NCBI GenBank assembly: GCA_027923965.1 | Contig: AP026969.1 | Coordinates: 4,960,001 to 5,024,000 of the forward strand | DNA: 64,000 nt | Direction: 5' to 3' | Source: Comamonadaceae bacterium OS-1 | Lineage (GTDB): Bacteria; Pseudomonadota; Gammaproteobacteria; Burkholderiales; Burkholderiaceae_C | Shown: in pieces, positions 1-10,439 of the stretch | Layout: each line of letters starts with the position of its first letter | Numbering within the stretch: the first letter of the stretch is position 1 | The notes under the pieces: model-generated | Seen by the model: only the letters and a program-made list of their open reading frames with translations | What the model was told of the DNA's origin: nothing | The model's database searches: none | Translations under genes and position numbers: made by a program

Positions 1-1019
1 TCCCACCAGTGGATGCGCGCAATCAGCTTTTCCGCGATGGCCGGGGCCACGGCGCGGCGCGTCAGCAGGTGCTCGGCCCCGTAGACCTCGGGCGTTTCAC
101 TGAGGATGGCGGTGCCGCCATGGGCCACCAGCAAGTCCACCGCCGCGCCCAGGGCCGGGTTGGCGCTGATGCCCGAGTAGCCGTCAGACCCGCCGCACTG
201 CAGGCCGATGGTGATGTGCGAGGCGCTGCAGGGCTCGCGGGTCACGGCGTTGGCGCTGGCCAGCATGCCGGTGACCAGGGTAATGCCTTTGTCCACCGAC
301 TGCCGGGTGCCGCCGGTGTCCTGGATGTTGAAGGTGCGCAGGGTATCGCCCTCGCGCAGGCTGCTGTGGGCCAGCCAGGCGCTGATCTGGTTGGCTTCGC
401 AGCCCAGGCCCACGACCACCACCGCGCCGAAGTTGGCGTGGCGTGCGTAGCCCGCCAGCGTGCGCTCCAGCAGCTGCAGGCCCAGGCCTTCGCCGTCCAT
501 GCCGCAGCCGGTGCCGTGGGTCAGGGCGACCACGCCGTCGATGTGCGGATAGTCGGCCAGCGCCGCCGGGTTCGTCTGGCGCGAAAAGTGCGCCGCAATC
601 GCCCGGGCCACGGTGGCCGAGCAGTTGACGCTGCTCAGGATGCCGATGTAGTTGCGCGTGGCCACCCGGCCGTCCGCCCGGCGTATGCCCATGAACGTGG
701 CCTCTTGCCGGGGCGCGGCGGGTTTTACATCGGCACCAAAGGCGTAGTCCCGCGCAAAGTCGCCTTTGTCGGGCCCCATGTCCAGGTTGTGGGTGTGCAC
801 ATGCTCGCCGGGGCCAATGGCGCGGCTGGCAAAGCCGATCACCTGGTTGTAGCGCCGCACCGGTACGCCCGCCGCAATGGCGTGGGTGGCGATCTTGTGG
901 CCGGGCGGCACCATGCCTTTGACGGCAATGCCCTCCACGGTGGCACCGCTGAGCAACTGGCTGCGGGCGATGAGCACGTCGTCGGCGGGGTGGAGGCGGA
1001 TGAAAGGGGCGGTGGTCAT
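1..1019 (-). CDS. UxaA-family sugar-acid dehydratase (altronate/galactarate dehydratase type), 3' part outside window
   Basis: The gene starts with ATG at 1019 and runs off the left edge, so about the first 339 residues are seen. An N-terminal SAF-like domain (about residues 10-85, with GxxVxGxxVKGMVPPGHK-like text) is followed by the large UxaA core, which begins near a VATRNYIGILSSVNCSA stretch and contains THGTGCGMDGEG and LGLQCGGSDGYSG, typical of iron-dependent sugar-acid dehydratases. The family converts aldonates such as altronate to 2-keto-3-deoxy acids. It lies 17 bp downstream of a co-oriented GntR gene and opposite an SDR-FAH pair that would consume a 2-keto-3-deoxy acid. The exact substrate is not visible. 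The last ~170 residues are missing from the window. Confidence 0.85.
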   Translation of the reverse strand, partial: MTTAPFIRLHPADDVLIARSQLLSGATVEGIAVKGMVPPGHKIATHAIAAGVPVRRYNQVIGFASRAIGPGEHVHTHNLDMGPDKGDFARDYAFGADVKPAAPRQEATFMGIRRADGRVATRNYIGILSSVNCSATVARAIAAHFSRQTNPAALADYPHIDGVVALTHGTGCGMDGEGLGLQLLERTLAGYARHANFGAVVVVGLGCEANQISAWLAHSSLREGDTLRTFNIQDTGGTRQSVDKGITLVTGMLASANAVTREPCSASHITIGLQCGGSDGYSGISANPALGAAVDLLVAHGGTAILSETPEVYGAEHLLTRRAVAPAIAEKLIARIHWW

Positions 1020-1036
1020 GGTGGGACTTTGGTTTT

Positions 1037-1747
1037 TTAAGCGGGATTGGCGGTTTGCCAACTGGCGTTGAGGCGGTGGTGGGATTTGTCCATGTGGGCG
1101 TGCATGGCGGCGCGGGCGGCGGCGGGGTCCTGGGCGCGGATGGCGGCCAGAATTGTCTGGTGCTCTTTCAAAGCGGTACGCCAGGAGCGTGGGGTTTCAA
1201 AATAGCCGCCCAGCCGGGTGAACAGGTGGCCGCGCCGCGCATCCCAATACCCGTGCACGGTTTCGATCAGCACGGCGTTGCCGCAGGCCTGCACGATGGC
1301 CGAGTGGAAGGCCCGGTCGCCCTCCAGCGGGGGCTGGCCCAGGGCAGCCTCTTCGCGCATGGTTTGCAGGGCCTGGTCCATGGCGGCCAGGTGCTCGGGC
1401 TGGGCCAGGGTGGCTGCCAGGGCGGCGGTTTCGCCCTCTACCACGCGGCGGGCGCGGATCAATTCCAGCGGGCCCCATTCGGCGGCGGCCACCGGTGTGC
1501 CTTTGCTGCCTTGGTTGCGCTCCAGTACGTACACGCCCGAGCCGGTGCGTACTTCGACCCAGCCTTCCACCTCCAGCGCAATCAACGCCTCGCGCACCGA
1601 AGGGCGGCTCACGCCCAGCTGCACGGCCAGCTCACGCTCGGCGGGAAGGCGGTGGCCCACGGCGTATTCGCCCGACAGCATGCCCGCGCGCAGTTGGTCG
1701 GCAATCTGGCGGTACAGGCGCTGGGGTTCCAGGGGTTGCAGGGGCAT
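1037..1747 (-). CDS. GntR-family (FadR/FCD subfamily) transcriptional regulator
   Basis: The 236-residue protein has an N-terminal winged helix (about residues 8-75, including LPAERELAVQLGVSRPSVREAL, the classic GntR recognition region) and an all-alpha FCD ligand-binding domain with a conserved FHxAIVxACGN stretch (about 145-155). FCD regulators usually bind small carboxylates or sugar acids, which fits the flanking dehydratase and hydrolase genes. The gene is divergent from the SDR gene at 1861. The shared 113-bp gap carries an inverted repeat that could be its operator. Autoregulation and control of both arms of the locus are inferred. Confidence 0.88.
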   Translation of the reverse strand: MPLQPLEPQRLYRQIADQLRAGMLSGEYAVGHRLPAERELAVQLGVSRPSVREALIALEVEGWVEVRTGSGVYVLERNQGSKGTPVAAAEWGPLELIRARRVVEGETAALAATLAQPEHLAAMDQALQTMREEAALGQPPLEGDRAFHSAIVQACGNAVLIETVHGYWDARRGHLFTRLGGYFETPRSWRTALKEHQTILAAIRAQDPAAARAAMHAHMDKSHHRLNASWQTANPA

Positions 1748-1773
1748 GGGCTGAAAGTTTAAGGGTTAGCCTT

Positions 1774-1798
1774 AATTGGTAAAGTGGTAAGGCCAATT
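1774..1798. promoter_or_regulatory. Candidate GntR operator between divergent genes
   Basis: A 6-bp inverted repeat AATTGG ... CCAATT with a 13-bp spacer sits in the short gap between the GntR gene and the SDR gene. The spacer contains the direct pair TGGTAAAG/TGGTAAGG. Position and symmetry suit a FadR-type regulator; binding is not shown. Confidence 0.4.
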
Positions 1799-1860
1799 CA
1801 TAATCCCACAAATTGTGCCACCGCCCATCGGGCAAAACCCCAACGCTATGGAGCTCACAC

Positions 1861-2595
1861 ATGCGACTTTCAGGAAAAACCGCGCTGGTCACCGCCGCCG
1901 GGCAGGGCATTGGCCAGGCCGCCGTGCTGGCCATGGCCGCCGAGGGGGCCCAGGTGTGGGCCACCGACGTGAACCCGGCGCTGCTGGCCAGCTATGAGGG
2001 CGTGGCCAACGTCACCGCGCTGCCGCTGGACGTGCGCGACCAGGCCGCCATCCAGGCGCTCGTCGCCAGCATGCCGCGCATCGACGTGCTGTTCAACTGC
2101 GCGGGCGTGGTGCACAACGGCACGGTGCTGGAGGTGCAAAACAGCGAGCTGGAATTTGCCTTTTTGCTCAACGTGCAGGCGCAGATGTGGGCCATCCAGG
2201 CTGCTTTGCCGCGCATGCTGGCGCAGGGCGCGGGCAGCATCATCAACATGGCCAGCGTGTGCAGCAGCATCAAGGGCCTGGTGAGCCGCTGCGTCTACGG
2301 CACCACCAAGGCGGCAGTGATCGGCCTGACCAAGAGCGTGGCTGCCGACTATGTGGCCAAAGGCATACGCTGCAACGCGATTGCCCCGGGCACTGTGGAT
2401 ACCCCGTCGCTGACCCAGCGCATCAACGCCTTCCCCGACCCCGTGGCCGCCCGCCAGTCGTTTGTGGACCGCCAGCCCATGGGGCGGCTGGCGCAGGCGC
2501 ATGAGATCGTGCCCATCGTGGTATTTTTGGCCAGCGATGAATCCGTTTTCTCCACCGGGCAGACGTATTCTGTCGACGGCGGCATGACCATTTAA
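1861..2595 (+). CDS. SDR-family dehydrogenase, probable 2-keto-3-deoxy sugar-acid 4-dehydrogenase
   Basis: A 244-residue classical short-chain dehydrogenase. The nucleotide-binding motif TAAGQGIGQ lies near residues 10-18, NCAGVV near 80, and the catalytic Tyr and Lys in VYGTTKAAVIG near 145-155. The ending (Gln-Thr-Tyr-Ser-Val-Asp-Gly-Gly) is typical of the family. The start was put at ATG 1861, because an upstream in-frame extension to 1813 adds residues with no family character. It resembles the DHRS6/KDF-dehydrogenase branch. With the FAH hydrolase 27 bp downstream and the UxaA-type dehydratase opposite, oxidation of a 2-keto-3-deoxy acid to a 2,4-diketo acid is the likely role (inference from the known L-fucose, L-rhamnose and pentose non-phosphorylative routes). 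Confidence 0.82.
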   Translation: MRLSGKTALVTAAGQGIGQAAVLAMAAEGAQVWATDVNPALLASYEGVANVTALPLDVRDQAAIQALVASMPRIDVLFNCAGVVHNGTVLEVQNSELEFAFLLNVQAQMWAIQAALPRMLAQGAGSIINMASVCSSIKGLVSRCVYGTTKAAVIGLTKSVAADYVAKGIRCNAIAPGTVDTPSLTQRINAFPDPVAARQSFVDRQPMGRLAQAHEIVPIVVFLASDESVFSTGQTYSVDGGMTI

Positions 2596-2622
2596 CCCTA
2601 CAACCTTCACGTTAAGGACACC

Positions 2623-3471
2623 ATGAAACTCGTTCGTTACGGCAAACCCGGCAAGGAAAAGCCCGGCCTCATCGATGCCGAAGGCAAGCTGCGCGACCTG
2701 AGCAAAGAGATCAAGGACATCGGCCCGGCCCAGCTCGGCGATGCGGCGCTGGCCAAGATCGCCAAGCTCAACACCGCCAAGCTGCCGCTGGTCAAGGGCA
2801 AGCCGCGCATGGGCAGCCCGGTGGCCAACGTGGGCAAGTTCATCGCCATCGGCCTGAACTACGCCGACCACGCCGCAGAATCCGGCCTGCCCATCCCCCC
2901 CGAGCCGGTGGTGTTCATGAAAGCCACCAGCTGCATCCAGGGCCCGAACGACCCGATCATGTTGCCCAAGGGCTCCAAAAAGACCGACTGGGAGGTGGAG
3001 CTGGGCGTGGTCATCGGCACCCAGGCACGCTACGTATCGCAAAAAGACGCGCTCAACTTTGTGGCGGGCTACTGCACCATCAACGACATCAGCGAGCGCG
3101 AATACCAACTGGAACGCGCCGGCACCTGGGACAAGGGCAAAGGCTGCGACACCTTCGGCCCGCTGGGCCCCTGGCTGGTGACGCGCGACGAAGTACCCAA
3201 TCCGCAAAAACTCGGCATGTGGCTGGACGTGAACGGCCAGCGGGTGCAGACCGGCAACACCAAGACCATGGTGTTTACCGTGGCCAAGATCGTCAGCTAC
3301 GTCAGCCAGTTCATGACACTGATGCCCGGCGACGTGATCACCACCGGTACCCCGCCGGGCGTGGGTATGGGCATGAAGCCGCCCCGGTTCCTGAAGAAGG
3401 GCGACACCATGGCCCTGGGGATCGACGGCCTGGGCGAGCAGCACCAGGAAGTGGTGGCCTTCAAGCTCTGA
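2623..3471 (+). CDS. Fumarylacetoacetate hydrolase-family protein, probable 2,4-diketo-3-deoxy sugar-acid hydrolase
   Basis: The 282-residue protein has the FAH/HpcE fold. After a variable N-terminal domain comes IGLNYADHAAE (about residue 82), then the acidic metal ligands in DWEVELGVVIG (about 123-133) and INDISEREYQ (about 155), and the loop TTGTPPGVGMG (about 245). It follows the SDR gene with a good ribosome binding site (AAGGACACC). Enzymes of this group cut 2,4-diketo-3-deoxy acids to pyruvate plus a hydroxyacid in the L-fucose/L-rhamnose pathways. That reaction is favoured here by context. Many databases would call such a protein ureidoglycolate lyase, which the context does not support. 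Confidence 0.85.
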   Translation: MKLVRYGKPGKEKPGLIDAEGKLRDLSKEIKDIGPAQLGDAALAKIAKLNTAKLPLVKGKPRMGSPVANVGKFIAIGLNYADHAAESGLPIPPEPVVFMKATSCIQGPNDPIMLPKGSKKTDWEVELGVVIGTQARYVSQKDALNFVAGYCTINDISEREYQLERAGTWDKGKGCDTFGPLGPWLVTRDEVPNPQKLGMWLDVNGQRVQTGNTKTMVFTVAKIVSYVSQFMTLMPGDVITTGTPPGVGMGMKPPRFLKKGDTMALGIDGLGEQHQEVVAFKL

Positions 3472-3476
3472 TAAAG

Positions 3477-3540
3477 GGCTTGATGCTTTTTAGGCCGCCT
3501 GTGCTTATGGAATAAGCGTGAGCAGCTATTAAAAACGTAG
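3477..3540 (-). repeat. Interspersed palindromic repeat, copy 1
   Basis: Matches the repeat family found throughout this window: an ATGCTTTTTAGGC end, a core GCTTAT-GGA-ATAAGC palindrome, then GTGAGCAGCTATTAAAAA. It lies directly after the FAH stop codon in the 250-bp intergenic stretch. Confidence 0.75.
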
Positions 3541-3563
3541 TGCGTACTCTGTGTACCACCCCC

Positions 3564-3591
3564 AAGACCGCCGCTTTGCTGCGGTCTTTTG
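3564..3591 (+). terminator. Rho-independent terminator after the sugar-acid operon
   Basis: An 8-bp perfect stem (AAGACCGC / GCGGTCTT) with a 9-nt loop is followed directly by a short T run. It separates the FAH gene from the TetR gene. Confidence 0.75.
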
Positions 3592-3686
3592 CGTTGTGGG
3601 GCCATGGGTTTACCCTGTCGCACAGGCGCAAAAAATGCGGTCCCATCGGTAGACTTTTGAAACCCAATCTGGTTAAATTCGGAAAA

Positions 3687-3706
3687 ATAGCACGATCGTT
3701 CGTATT
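3687..3706. promoter_or_regulatory. Candidate TetR operator upstream of the beta-oxidation locus
   Basis: Contains the 8-bp palindrome ACGATCGT, extended on one side to GATCGTTCGTAT. The right half-site is clear and the left half is degenerate. It ends 15 bp before the TetR start codon, where an autoregulatory site would be expected. Binding is inferred. Confidence 0.4.
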
Positions 3707-3721
3707 TTCCAATTTACACCC

Positions 3722-4381
3722 ATGGCCCTCACTGAACACCCTGCCAAAGCAGCCCGCGATGCGTCCCCGGATGGGCGTGCGCTGCACAAGGGCCGCCAGA
3801 CCAAGGCTTCCATCATCGAGGCCGCCTTGGGCCTGGCCAGCCACATCGGGCTCGAAGGCCTGAGCATCGGCGCGCTGGCCGAAGTCACGCAGATGAGCAA
3901 GTCCGGCGTGTTCGCCCATTTCGGCTCGCGCGAGGAGTTGCAGATCTCTGTCATCCGCGAGTACTACCGCCAGTTCGAGGCCGAGGTGTTCTACCCCGCC
4001 ATGCAGGCCCGGCGTGGCTTGCCCCGGCTGCAGGCGCTGTTTGCCAACTGGATGCAGCGCGTGGCCATCGAGCTGCAATCGGGCTGCATCTTCATCAGCG
4101 GCGCGGTCGAGTTCGACGACCGGCCCGGCCCGGTGCGCGACGCGCTGGCCAACTCGGTGCAGGCCTGGCTGGCCGCCTTTTGCCGCGCCGTGGTGCAGGC
4201 CAAAGAGGTTGGCGACCTGCGCGCCGATGCCGACGAGCGCCAAGTCGCCTTCGAGATACACGGTTTGATTTTGTCGCTGCACTATGAGCACCGTTTTTTG
4301 AAAAACCCCGGTGCGGTAGACCGTGCCAACACCGGTTTTGCCCACCTCCTGGCGCGCTACGGACAGCCTGCCGCCCTCTGA
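3722..4381 (+). CDS. TetR-family transcriptional regulator of the beta-oxidation cluster
   Basis: The 219-residue protein has a TetR helix-turn-helix at about residues 25-75 (IGALAEVTQMSKSGVFAHF, then GSREELQISVI) after a basic, variable N-terminus. The C-terminal all-alpha domain is the ligand-binding and dimerisation part. It lies 32 bp upstream of an acyl-CoA dehydrogenase and in line with the fadB-like and thiolase genes. It probably senses an acyl-CoA and represses them, as betaproteobacterial TetR regulators of fatty-acid breakdown do. The ligand is not visible. Confidence 0.87.
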   Translation: MALTEHPAKAARDASPDGRALHKGRQTKASIIEAALGLASHIGLEGLSIGALAEVTQMSKSGVFAHFGSREELQISVIREYYRQFEAEVFYPAMQARRGLPRLQALFANWMQRVAIELQSGCIFISGAVEFDDRPGPVRDALANSVQAWLAAFCRAVVQAKEVGDLRADADERQVAFEIHGLILSLHYEHRFLKNPGAVDRANTGFAHLLARYGQPAAL

Positions 4382-4413
4382 AAACAGCCTTTTAAAAATT
4401 CCAAGGAGTCTCT

Positions 4414-6210
<1,797 letters not shown>

Positions 6211-6327
6211 GGACGCACGGATACCAGCAACCCGGCAGACGCGGTTTTTGATGCAATTGAAACGCTTTCTTACGGGCTGCTATGGGTCCAGGGTGGTTAC
6301 CCTCGTTCCTTTTACCGGAGATCCAAA

Positions 6328-6756
6328 ATGAAGAAAATCGTAGCACTCACCGCTGGTCTGATCTGCGCAAGCGCCGTATTCGCCCAAATGACCCCCGAAG
6401 GCCTGTGGCGCAGCATCGACGACAAGTCGGGCCAACCCAAGGCCGAGATCCGTATCACCGCCAATGGCGGCGCGCTGTCCGGCGTGGTCGAAAAGTCGCT
6501 GATGCCCAGCAATGAAACGCATTGCACCGCCTGCACGGACGACCGCAAGGACAAGCCCAAGCTGGGCATGGAAATCATCCGCGGTGCCAAGAAGGCCGAG
6601 GGCAAGGATGTGTGGGAAGACGGCAAGATCCTCGACCCCGACAACGGCAAGAACTACACCCTGCGTATGGAGCCACTGGAAGAGGGCAAGAAGCTCCAGA
6701 TCCGCGGCTACATCGGCCCCTTCTACCGCACCCAGGTGTGGCAACGCATACAGTAA
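6328..6756 (+). CDS. DUF2147-family exported protein
   Basis: The 142-residue protein has a cleavable signal peptide (MKKIVALTAGLICASAVFA, cleavage near residue 19) and then the DUF2147 beta-barrel-like domain, with EGLWRSIDDKSGQPKAEI, NCxxCxDDRKDKP-like cysteines and a YRTQVWQR ending. The family is periplasmic and of unknown function, and often lies beside fatty-acid degradation genes in betaproteobacteria. Here it is between the acyl-CoA dehydrogenase and the fadB-like gene, all on the plus strand with short gaps, so co-transcription is likely. Confidence 0.85.
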   Translation: MKKIVALTAGLICASAVFAQMTPEGLWRSIDDKSGQPKAEIRITANGGALSGVVEKSLMPSNETHCTACTDDRKDKPKLGMEIIRGAKKAEGKDVWEDGKILDPDNGKNYTLRMEPLEEGKKLQIRGYIGPFYRTQVWQRIQ

Positions 6757-6771
6757 TTTCGAAAGACACTT

Positions 6772-9186
6772 ATGTCCCGATTCCCGATCAAGAAAGTCGC
6801 CGTCCTCGGCGCAGGCGTGATGGGCGCGCAGATTGCTGCGCACCTGGTCAACGTCAAAGTGCAGGTCGTGCTGTTTGACCTGAAAGCCAAAGAAGGCCCG
6901 GCCAATGGCATTACCGCCAAGGCCATTGCCAACCTGAAAAAGCTCAAGCCCGCACCCCTGGGCGTAGCCGACGACGCAGCCCTGATACAGGAGGCCAACT
7001 ACGACGACCACCTGGAGCAATTGAAGGACTGCGACCTCATCATCGAAGCCATCGCCGAGCGCATGGACTGGAAGCTCGATCTGTACAAAAAGATAGCGCC
7101 CTTTGTGGCCCCGCACGCGCTGGTGGCCTCCAACACTTCGGGCCTGTCGATCACCAAGCTCAGCGAAGCGCTGCCCGAGTCCATCCAACCGCGCTTTTGC
7201 GGCATCCACTTCTTCAACCCACCGCGCTACATGTACCTGGTGGAGCTGATCAACACGCCCACCACCCAACCCGAAGCGCTGGACCAGCTCGAAGCCTTCG
7301 TCACCACCAGCCTGGGCAAGGGCGTGGTGCGGGCCAAGGACACGCCCAACTTCATTGCCAACCGCGTGGGTATCGCGGGCATGCTCGGCATCATCGGCGA
7401 GACGCAAAAATTTGGCCTCACCTACGACGTGGTGGACGACCTGACCGGCAAGCGCCTGGGCCGCGCCAGCTCGGGCACCTTCCGCACCGCCGACGTGGTG
7501 GGCCTGGACACCATGGCCCATGTGGTCAAGACGCTGCAAGACAACCTGAGCCTGGACACCGACCCGTTCTACGGCAGCTACGGCACGCCGCCTGTGCTGG
7601 CCCAGTTGCTGGACATGAAGAACCTGGGCCAGAAAACCAAGGCCGGTTTCTTCAAGAAAGTGGGCCGCGATGTGCTGCGCTTCGACGCGGCCAGCGCCAC
7701 CTACGTGCCCGGCGGCGAAAAGGCCGACGAGGTCTATGGCCGCATGCTCAAGAAGCCCGCCGCCGAGCGCCTGGCCCTGCTGCGCAGCAGCGAAGGCCCG
7801 CAAGGCCAGTTTCTGTGGGCCATCCTGCGCAACAGCTTCCACTACGCTGCCGTGCACCTGCAAACCATTGCCGAAACCGCCCGCGATGTCGATCTGGCCA
7901 TGCGCTGGGGCTTCGGCATGCAGCAAGGCCCGTTCGAGCTGTGGCAAGAAGCCGGTTGGCTGACGGTGGCGAACTGGATCAAGGAAGACATAGAAACTGG
8001 CAAAGCCCTGTGCAACGCGCCCCTGCCCGACTGGGTGTTCAAAGGTCCTGTGGCCGAGGCCGGTGGTGTGCACACCGCCGAAGGTTCGTGGAACCCGTCT
8101 ACTTCAAAATTCGTAGCGCGTCATGCCCTTCCTGTCTACGATAGGCAGCTATTTCCTGAAAAAATTTCCGGCCACACCCAAGGCCTGGGCCTGGGTGGTG
8201 GCTTCGAGACGGCGGGCAAGACGCTGTTCGAAGACAAGGCCATCCGCCTGTGGACTTTGGATGACCAAGTGGTCATCGCCAGCATCAAAACCAAGATGCA
8301 CGCCATCAGCCCCGAAGTCTCCGAGGGCTTGGCCCGCGCGGTCGACCTGGCCGAGAAAGACTACGCCGCCGTGGTGGTCTGGTCGGGTGACGAGCCCTTC
8401 AGTGCCGGTGCCGACTTGCAGGCTATGCTGCCCGGCTTCATGATGGGTGGCGCGGCAGCGATCAACATCGCCGAGAAGGCCCTGCAAAGCGTGATGTTGA
8501 AAATCCGCTACGCCAACGTGCCGGTGGTGTCCGCCATCCGGGGCCTGGCGCTGGGCGGCGGCTGCGAGCTGGCCGTGCACTCGGCCCGCCGCGTGGTGGC
8601 CATGGAAAGCTACATCGGCCTGGTGGAGGTCGGCGTGGGCCTGGTGCCCGGCGCGGGCGGCCTGACCTACATCGCCCGTCGGGCGGCAGAGAACGCCGCC
8701 CTGTCGGTGCACAAAGACCTGCTGCCCTTCCTGACCGAAGGCTTCACGGCTGCGGCCATGGCCAAGGTCGGTACCAGCGCGCTGGAAAGCCGCAAGCTGG
8801 GCTATCTGCTGGACAGCGATGTCATCGTGCCGAACAAGGACGAGCTGCTGTTCGTGGCCCTGAACGAGGCCAAGGCCATGGCCGCCAGCGGCTACCGCGC
8901 CCCGCACAAACGCAGCTTCCCCGTGGCAGGCCGCAACGGCAAGGCCACCATCCAGGGCCAACTGGTCAATATGCGCGACGGCGGTTTCATCAGCCAGCAC
9001 GACTTCCACATCGCCAGCCTGATCGCCGGTGTGGTGACGGGCGGCGACGTGGACAACGGCACCCTGGTCACCGAGGAATACCTCATGACCCTGGAGCGCA
9101 AAGCCTTCTGCAGCCTGCTGGAAAACGCCAAAACGCAGGAACGCATCATGGGCATGCTGAGCACCGGCAAGCCCGTGCGCAACTAA
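6772..9186 (+). CDS. Bifunctional 3-hydroxyacyl-CoA dehydrogenase / enoyl-CoA hydratase (FadB/FadN-like)
   Basis: The 804-residue protein has the dehydrogenase first and the hydratase last, the reverse of E. coli FadB. The NAD-binding motif GAGVMGAQIA lies at about 11-20. The 3-hydroxyacyl-CoA dehydrogenase core includes LVASNTSGLSI and FCGIHFFNPP (about 115-150). A crotonase domain starts near residue 490, with EPFSAGADLQAML, RGLALGGGCELAVHSARR and LVPGAGGLTY (about 540-630), including the oxyanion-hole and acidic positions. The linker near 8100-8160 contains LPVYDRQLFPE-type text that I recall from relatives. The thiolase gene follows after 9 bp. The two enzymes complete the beta-oxidation spiral. 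Confidence 0.92.
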   Translation: MSRFPIKKVAVLGAGVMGAQIAAHLVNVKVQVVLFDLKAKEGPANGITAKAIANLKKLKPAPLGVADDAALIQEANYDDHLEQLKDCDLIIEAIAERMDWKLDLYKKIAPFVAPHALVASNTSGLSITKLSEALPESIQPRFCGIHFFNPPRYMYLVELINTPTTQPEALDQLEAFVTTSLGKGVVRAKDTPNFIANRVGIAGMLGIIGETQKFGLTYDVVDDLTGKRLGRASSGTFRTADVVGLDTMAHVVKTLQDNLSLDTDPFYGSYGTPPVLAQLLDMKNLGQKTKAGFFKKVGRDVLRFDAASATYVPGGEKADEVYGRMLKKPAAERLALLRSSEGPQGQFLWAILRNSFHYAAVHLQTIAETARDVDLAMRWGFGMQQGPFELWQEAGWLTVANWIKEDIETGKALCNAPLPDWVFKGPVAEAGGVHTAEGSWNPSTSKFVARHALPVYDRQLFPEKISGHTQGLGLGGGFETAGKTLFEDKAIRLWTLDDQVVIASIKTKMHAISPEVSEGLARAVDLAEKDYAAVVVWSGDEPFSAGADLQAMLPGFMMGGAAAINIAEKALQSVMLKIRYANVPVVSAIRGLALGGGCELAVHSARRVVAMESYIGLVEVGVGLVPGAGGLTYIARRAAENAALSVHKDLLPFLTEGFTAAAMAKVGTSALESRKLGYLLDSDVIVPNKDELLFVALNEAKAMAASGYRAPHKRSFPVAGRNGKATIQGQLVNMRDGGFISQHDFHIASLIAGVVTGGDVDNGTLVTEEYLMTLERKAFCSLLENAKTQERIMGMLSTGKPVRN

Positions 9187-9195
9187 GGAACGAAT

Positions 9196-10404
9196 ATGAG
9201 CAAGCAAATCCAAGACGCCTACATCGTCGCCGCCACCCGCACGCCCATTGGCCGTTCGCACAAAGGTTATCTGCGCAACACCCGGCCCGACGAGCTGCTG
9301 GCCACCACGCTGCGCGCCGCCCTGGCCCAGGTGCCTGGGCTGGACCCGGCCACCATCGAAGACGTGATCTGCGGCTGCGCCATTCCTGAAGCCCAGCAGG
9401 GCCTGAACGTGGCGCGCATCGGCGCGGTGCTGGCCGGGCTGCCGAATTCGGTCGGCGGCATCACCGTGAACCGCTTTTGCGCCTCGGGCATCAGCGCAGT
9501 GCAAATGGCTGCCGACCGCATCCGCGTGGGCGAGGCCGACGTGATGTTTGCCGCCGGGGTCGAGAGCATGAGCATGGTGCCCATGATGGGCAACGGCCCC
9601 AGCCTGTCGCCCAACATCTTCACTAACACCGACGATGTGGACAACTACGGCATCGCCTACGGCATGGGCCTGACGGCCGAGAAGGTGGCGCAGCAGTGGA
9701 AGATCAGCCGCAGCGCGCAAGACGAGTTTGCCTACGCCTCGCACATGAAGGCCATGGCGGCCATGCAAGCCGGTTATTTCAACGACGAGATCACCCCCAT
9801 CACGGTGGATGACCGCAGCGTCGATCTGGACAGCGCCAAGGTCAGCGTGACCCAGCGCACCGTCAGCCTCGATGAAGGCGTACGCCCCGAAACCACAGTG
9901 GAAGGCCTGGGCAAGCTGAAAACGGTGTTTTCGGCGCGTGGTTCGGTCACCGCGGGCAACAGCTCGCAAACCTCGGACGGCGCAGGCGCGCTGATCCTGG
10001 CCAGCGAGTCGGCCGTGAAGCGCTTTGGCCTGACCCCGCTGGCCCGCTTCGTCAGCTTTGCCAGCAAGGGCGTGCCGCCGCACATCATGGGCATCGGCCC
10101 GATCGAGGCGATTCCCGCCGCGCTGCGCTACGCCGGGCTGAAGCACCAGGACATCGACTGGTTCGAGCTGAACGAGGCTTTCGCCGCCCAGTCGCTGGCC
10201 GTGATGAACACGCTGGGCCTGGATCCGTCCAAGGTGAACCCCATGGGCGGCGCGATCGCCCTGGGCCACCCACTGGGTGCCACCGGTGCCATCCGGGCCG
10301 CCACCGTCATCCACGCGCTGCGCCGCAACAACCTGAAATATGGCATGGTGACCATGTGCGTCGGCATGGGCCAGGGTGCCGCCGGTATCTTTGAACGCGT
10401 GTAA
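9196..10404 (+). CDS. fadA: Acetyl-CoA acyltransferase (3-ketoacyl-CoA thiolase, FadA-type)
   Basis: The 402-residue thiolase cleaves 3-ketoacyl-CoA with CoA. The nucleophilic cysteine is in NRFCASGISAVQMA (about residue 94). The second active-site set is NEAFAAQSLAVMNTLG (about 330), GGAIALGHPLGATGA (about 352-366, catalytic His) and CVGMGQGAAGIFE near the end (second Cys). It directly follows the fadB-like gene, so the two probably form a multienzyme pair. A large hairpin downstream (10440-10495) may end the operon. Confidence 0.92.
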   Translation: MSKQIQDAYIVAATRTPIGRSHKGYLRNTRPDELLATTLRAALAQVPGLDPATIEDVICGCAIPEAQQGLNVARIGAVLAGLPNSVGGITVNRFCASGISAVQMAADRIRVGEADVMFAAGVESMSMVPMMGNGPSLSPNIFTNTDDVDNYGIAYGMGLTAEKVAQQWKISRSAQDEFAYASHMKAMAAMQAGYFNDEITPITVDDRSVDLDSAKVSVTQRTVSLDEGVRPETTVEGLGKLKTVFSARGSVTAGNSSQTSDGAGALILASESAVKRFGLTPLARFVSFASKGVPPHIMGIGPIEAIPAALRYAGLKHQDIDWFELNEAFAAQSLAVMNTLGLDPSKVNPMGGAIALGHPLGATGAIRAATVIHALRRNNLKYGMVTMCVGMGQGAAGIFERV

Positions 10405-10439
10405 GTAGGCACACCCCCAGGCTGCAGAGCTTCGCTTCT

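Noticed and set aside
1870..3444. Long minus-strand frame of about 520 codons opposite the SDR and FAH genes
   Set aside because: His/Ala/Gly-rich shadow of two well-supported plus-strand genes, without domain content.
6241..6290. Possible repeat copy between the acyl-CoA dehydrogenase and DUF2147 genes
   Set aside because: Only a GGGCTGCTATGG-like fragment matches; no palindromic core.
8101..8160. Repeat-like text (GTAGCG...CAGCTATT) inside the fadB-like gene
   Set aside because: Similarity to the repeat is weak, and the encoded LPVYDRQLFPE segment is, as I recall, native to relatives of this protein, so an insertion is not supported.
8149..10314. Minus-strand frame of about 720 codons opposite fadB-like and thiolase genes
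   Set aside because: Composition-driven antisense frame; both opposite-strand genes have clear catalytic motifs.
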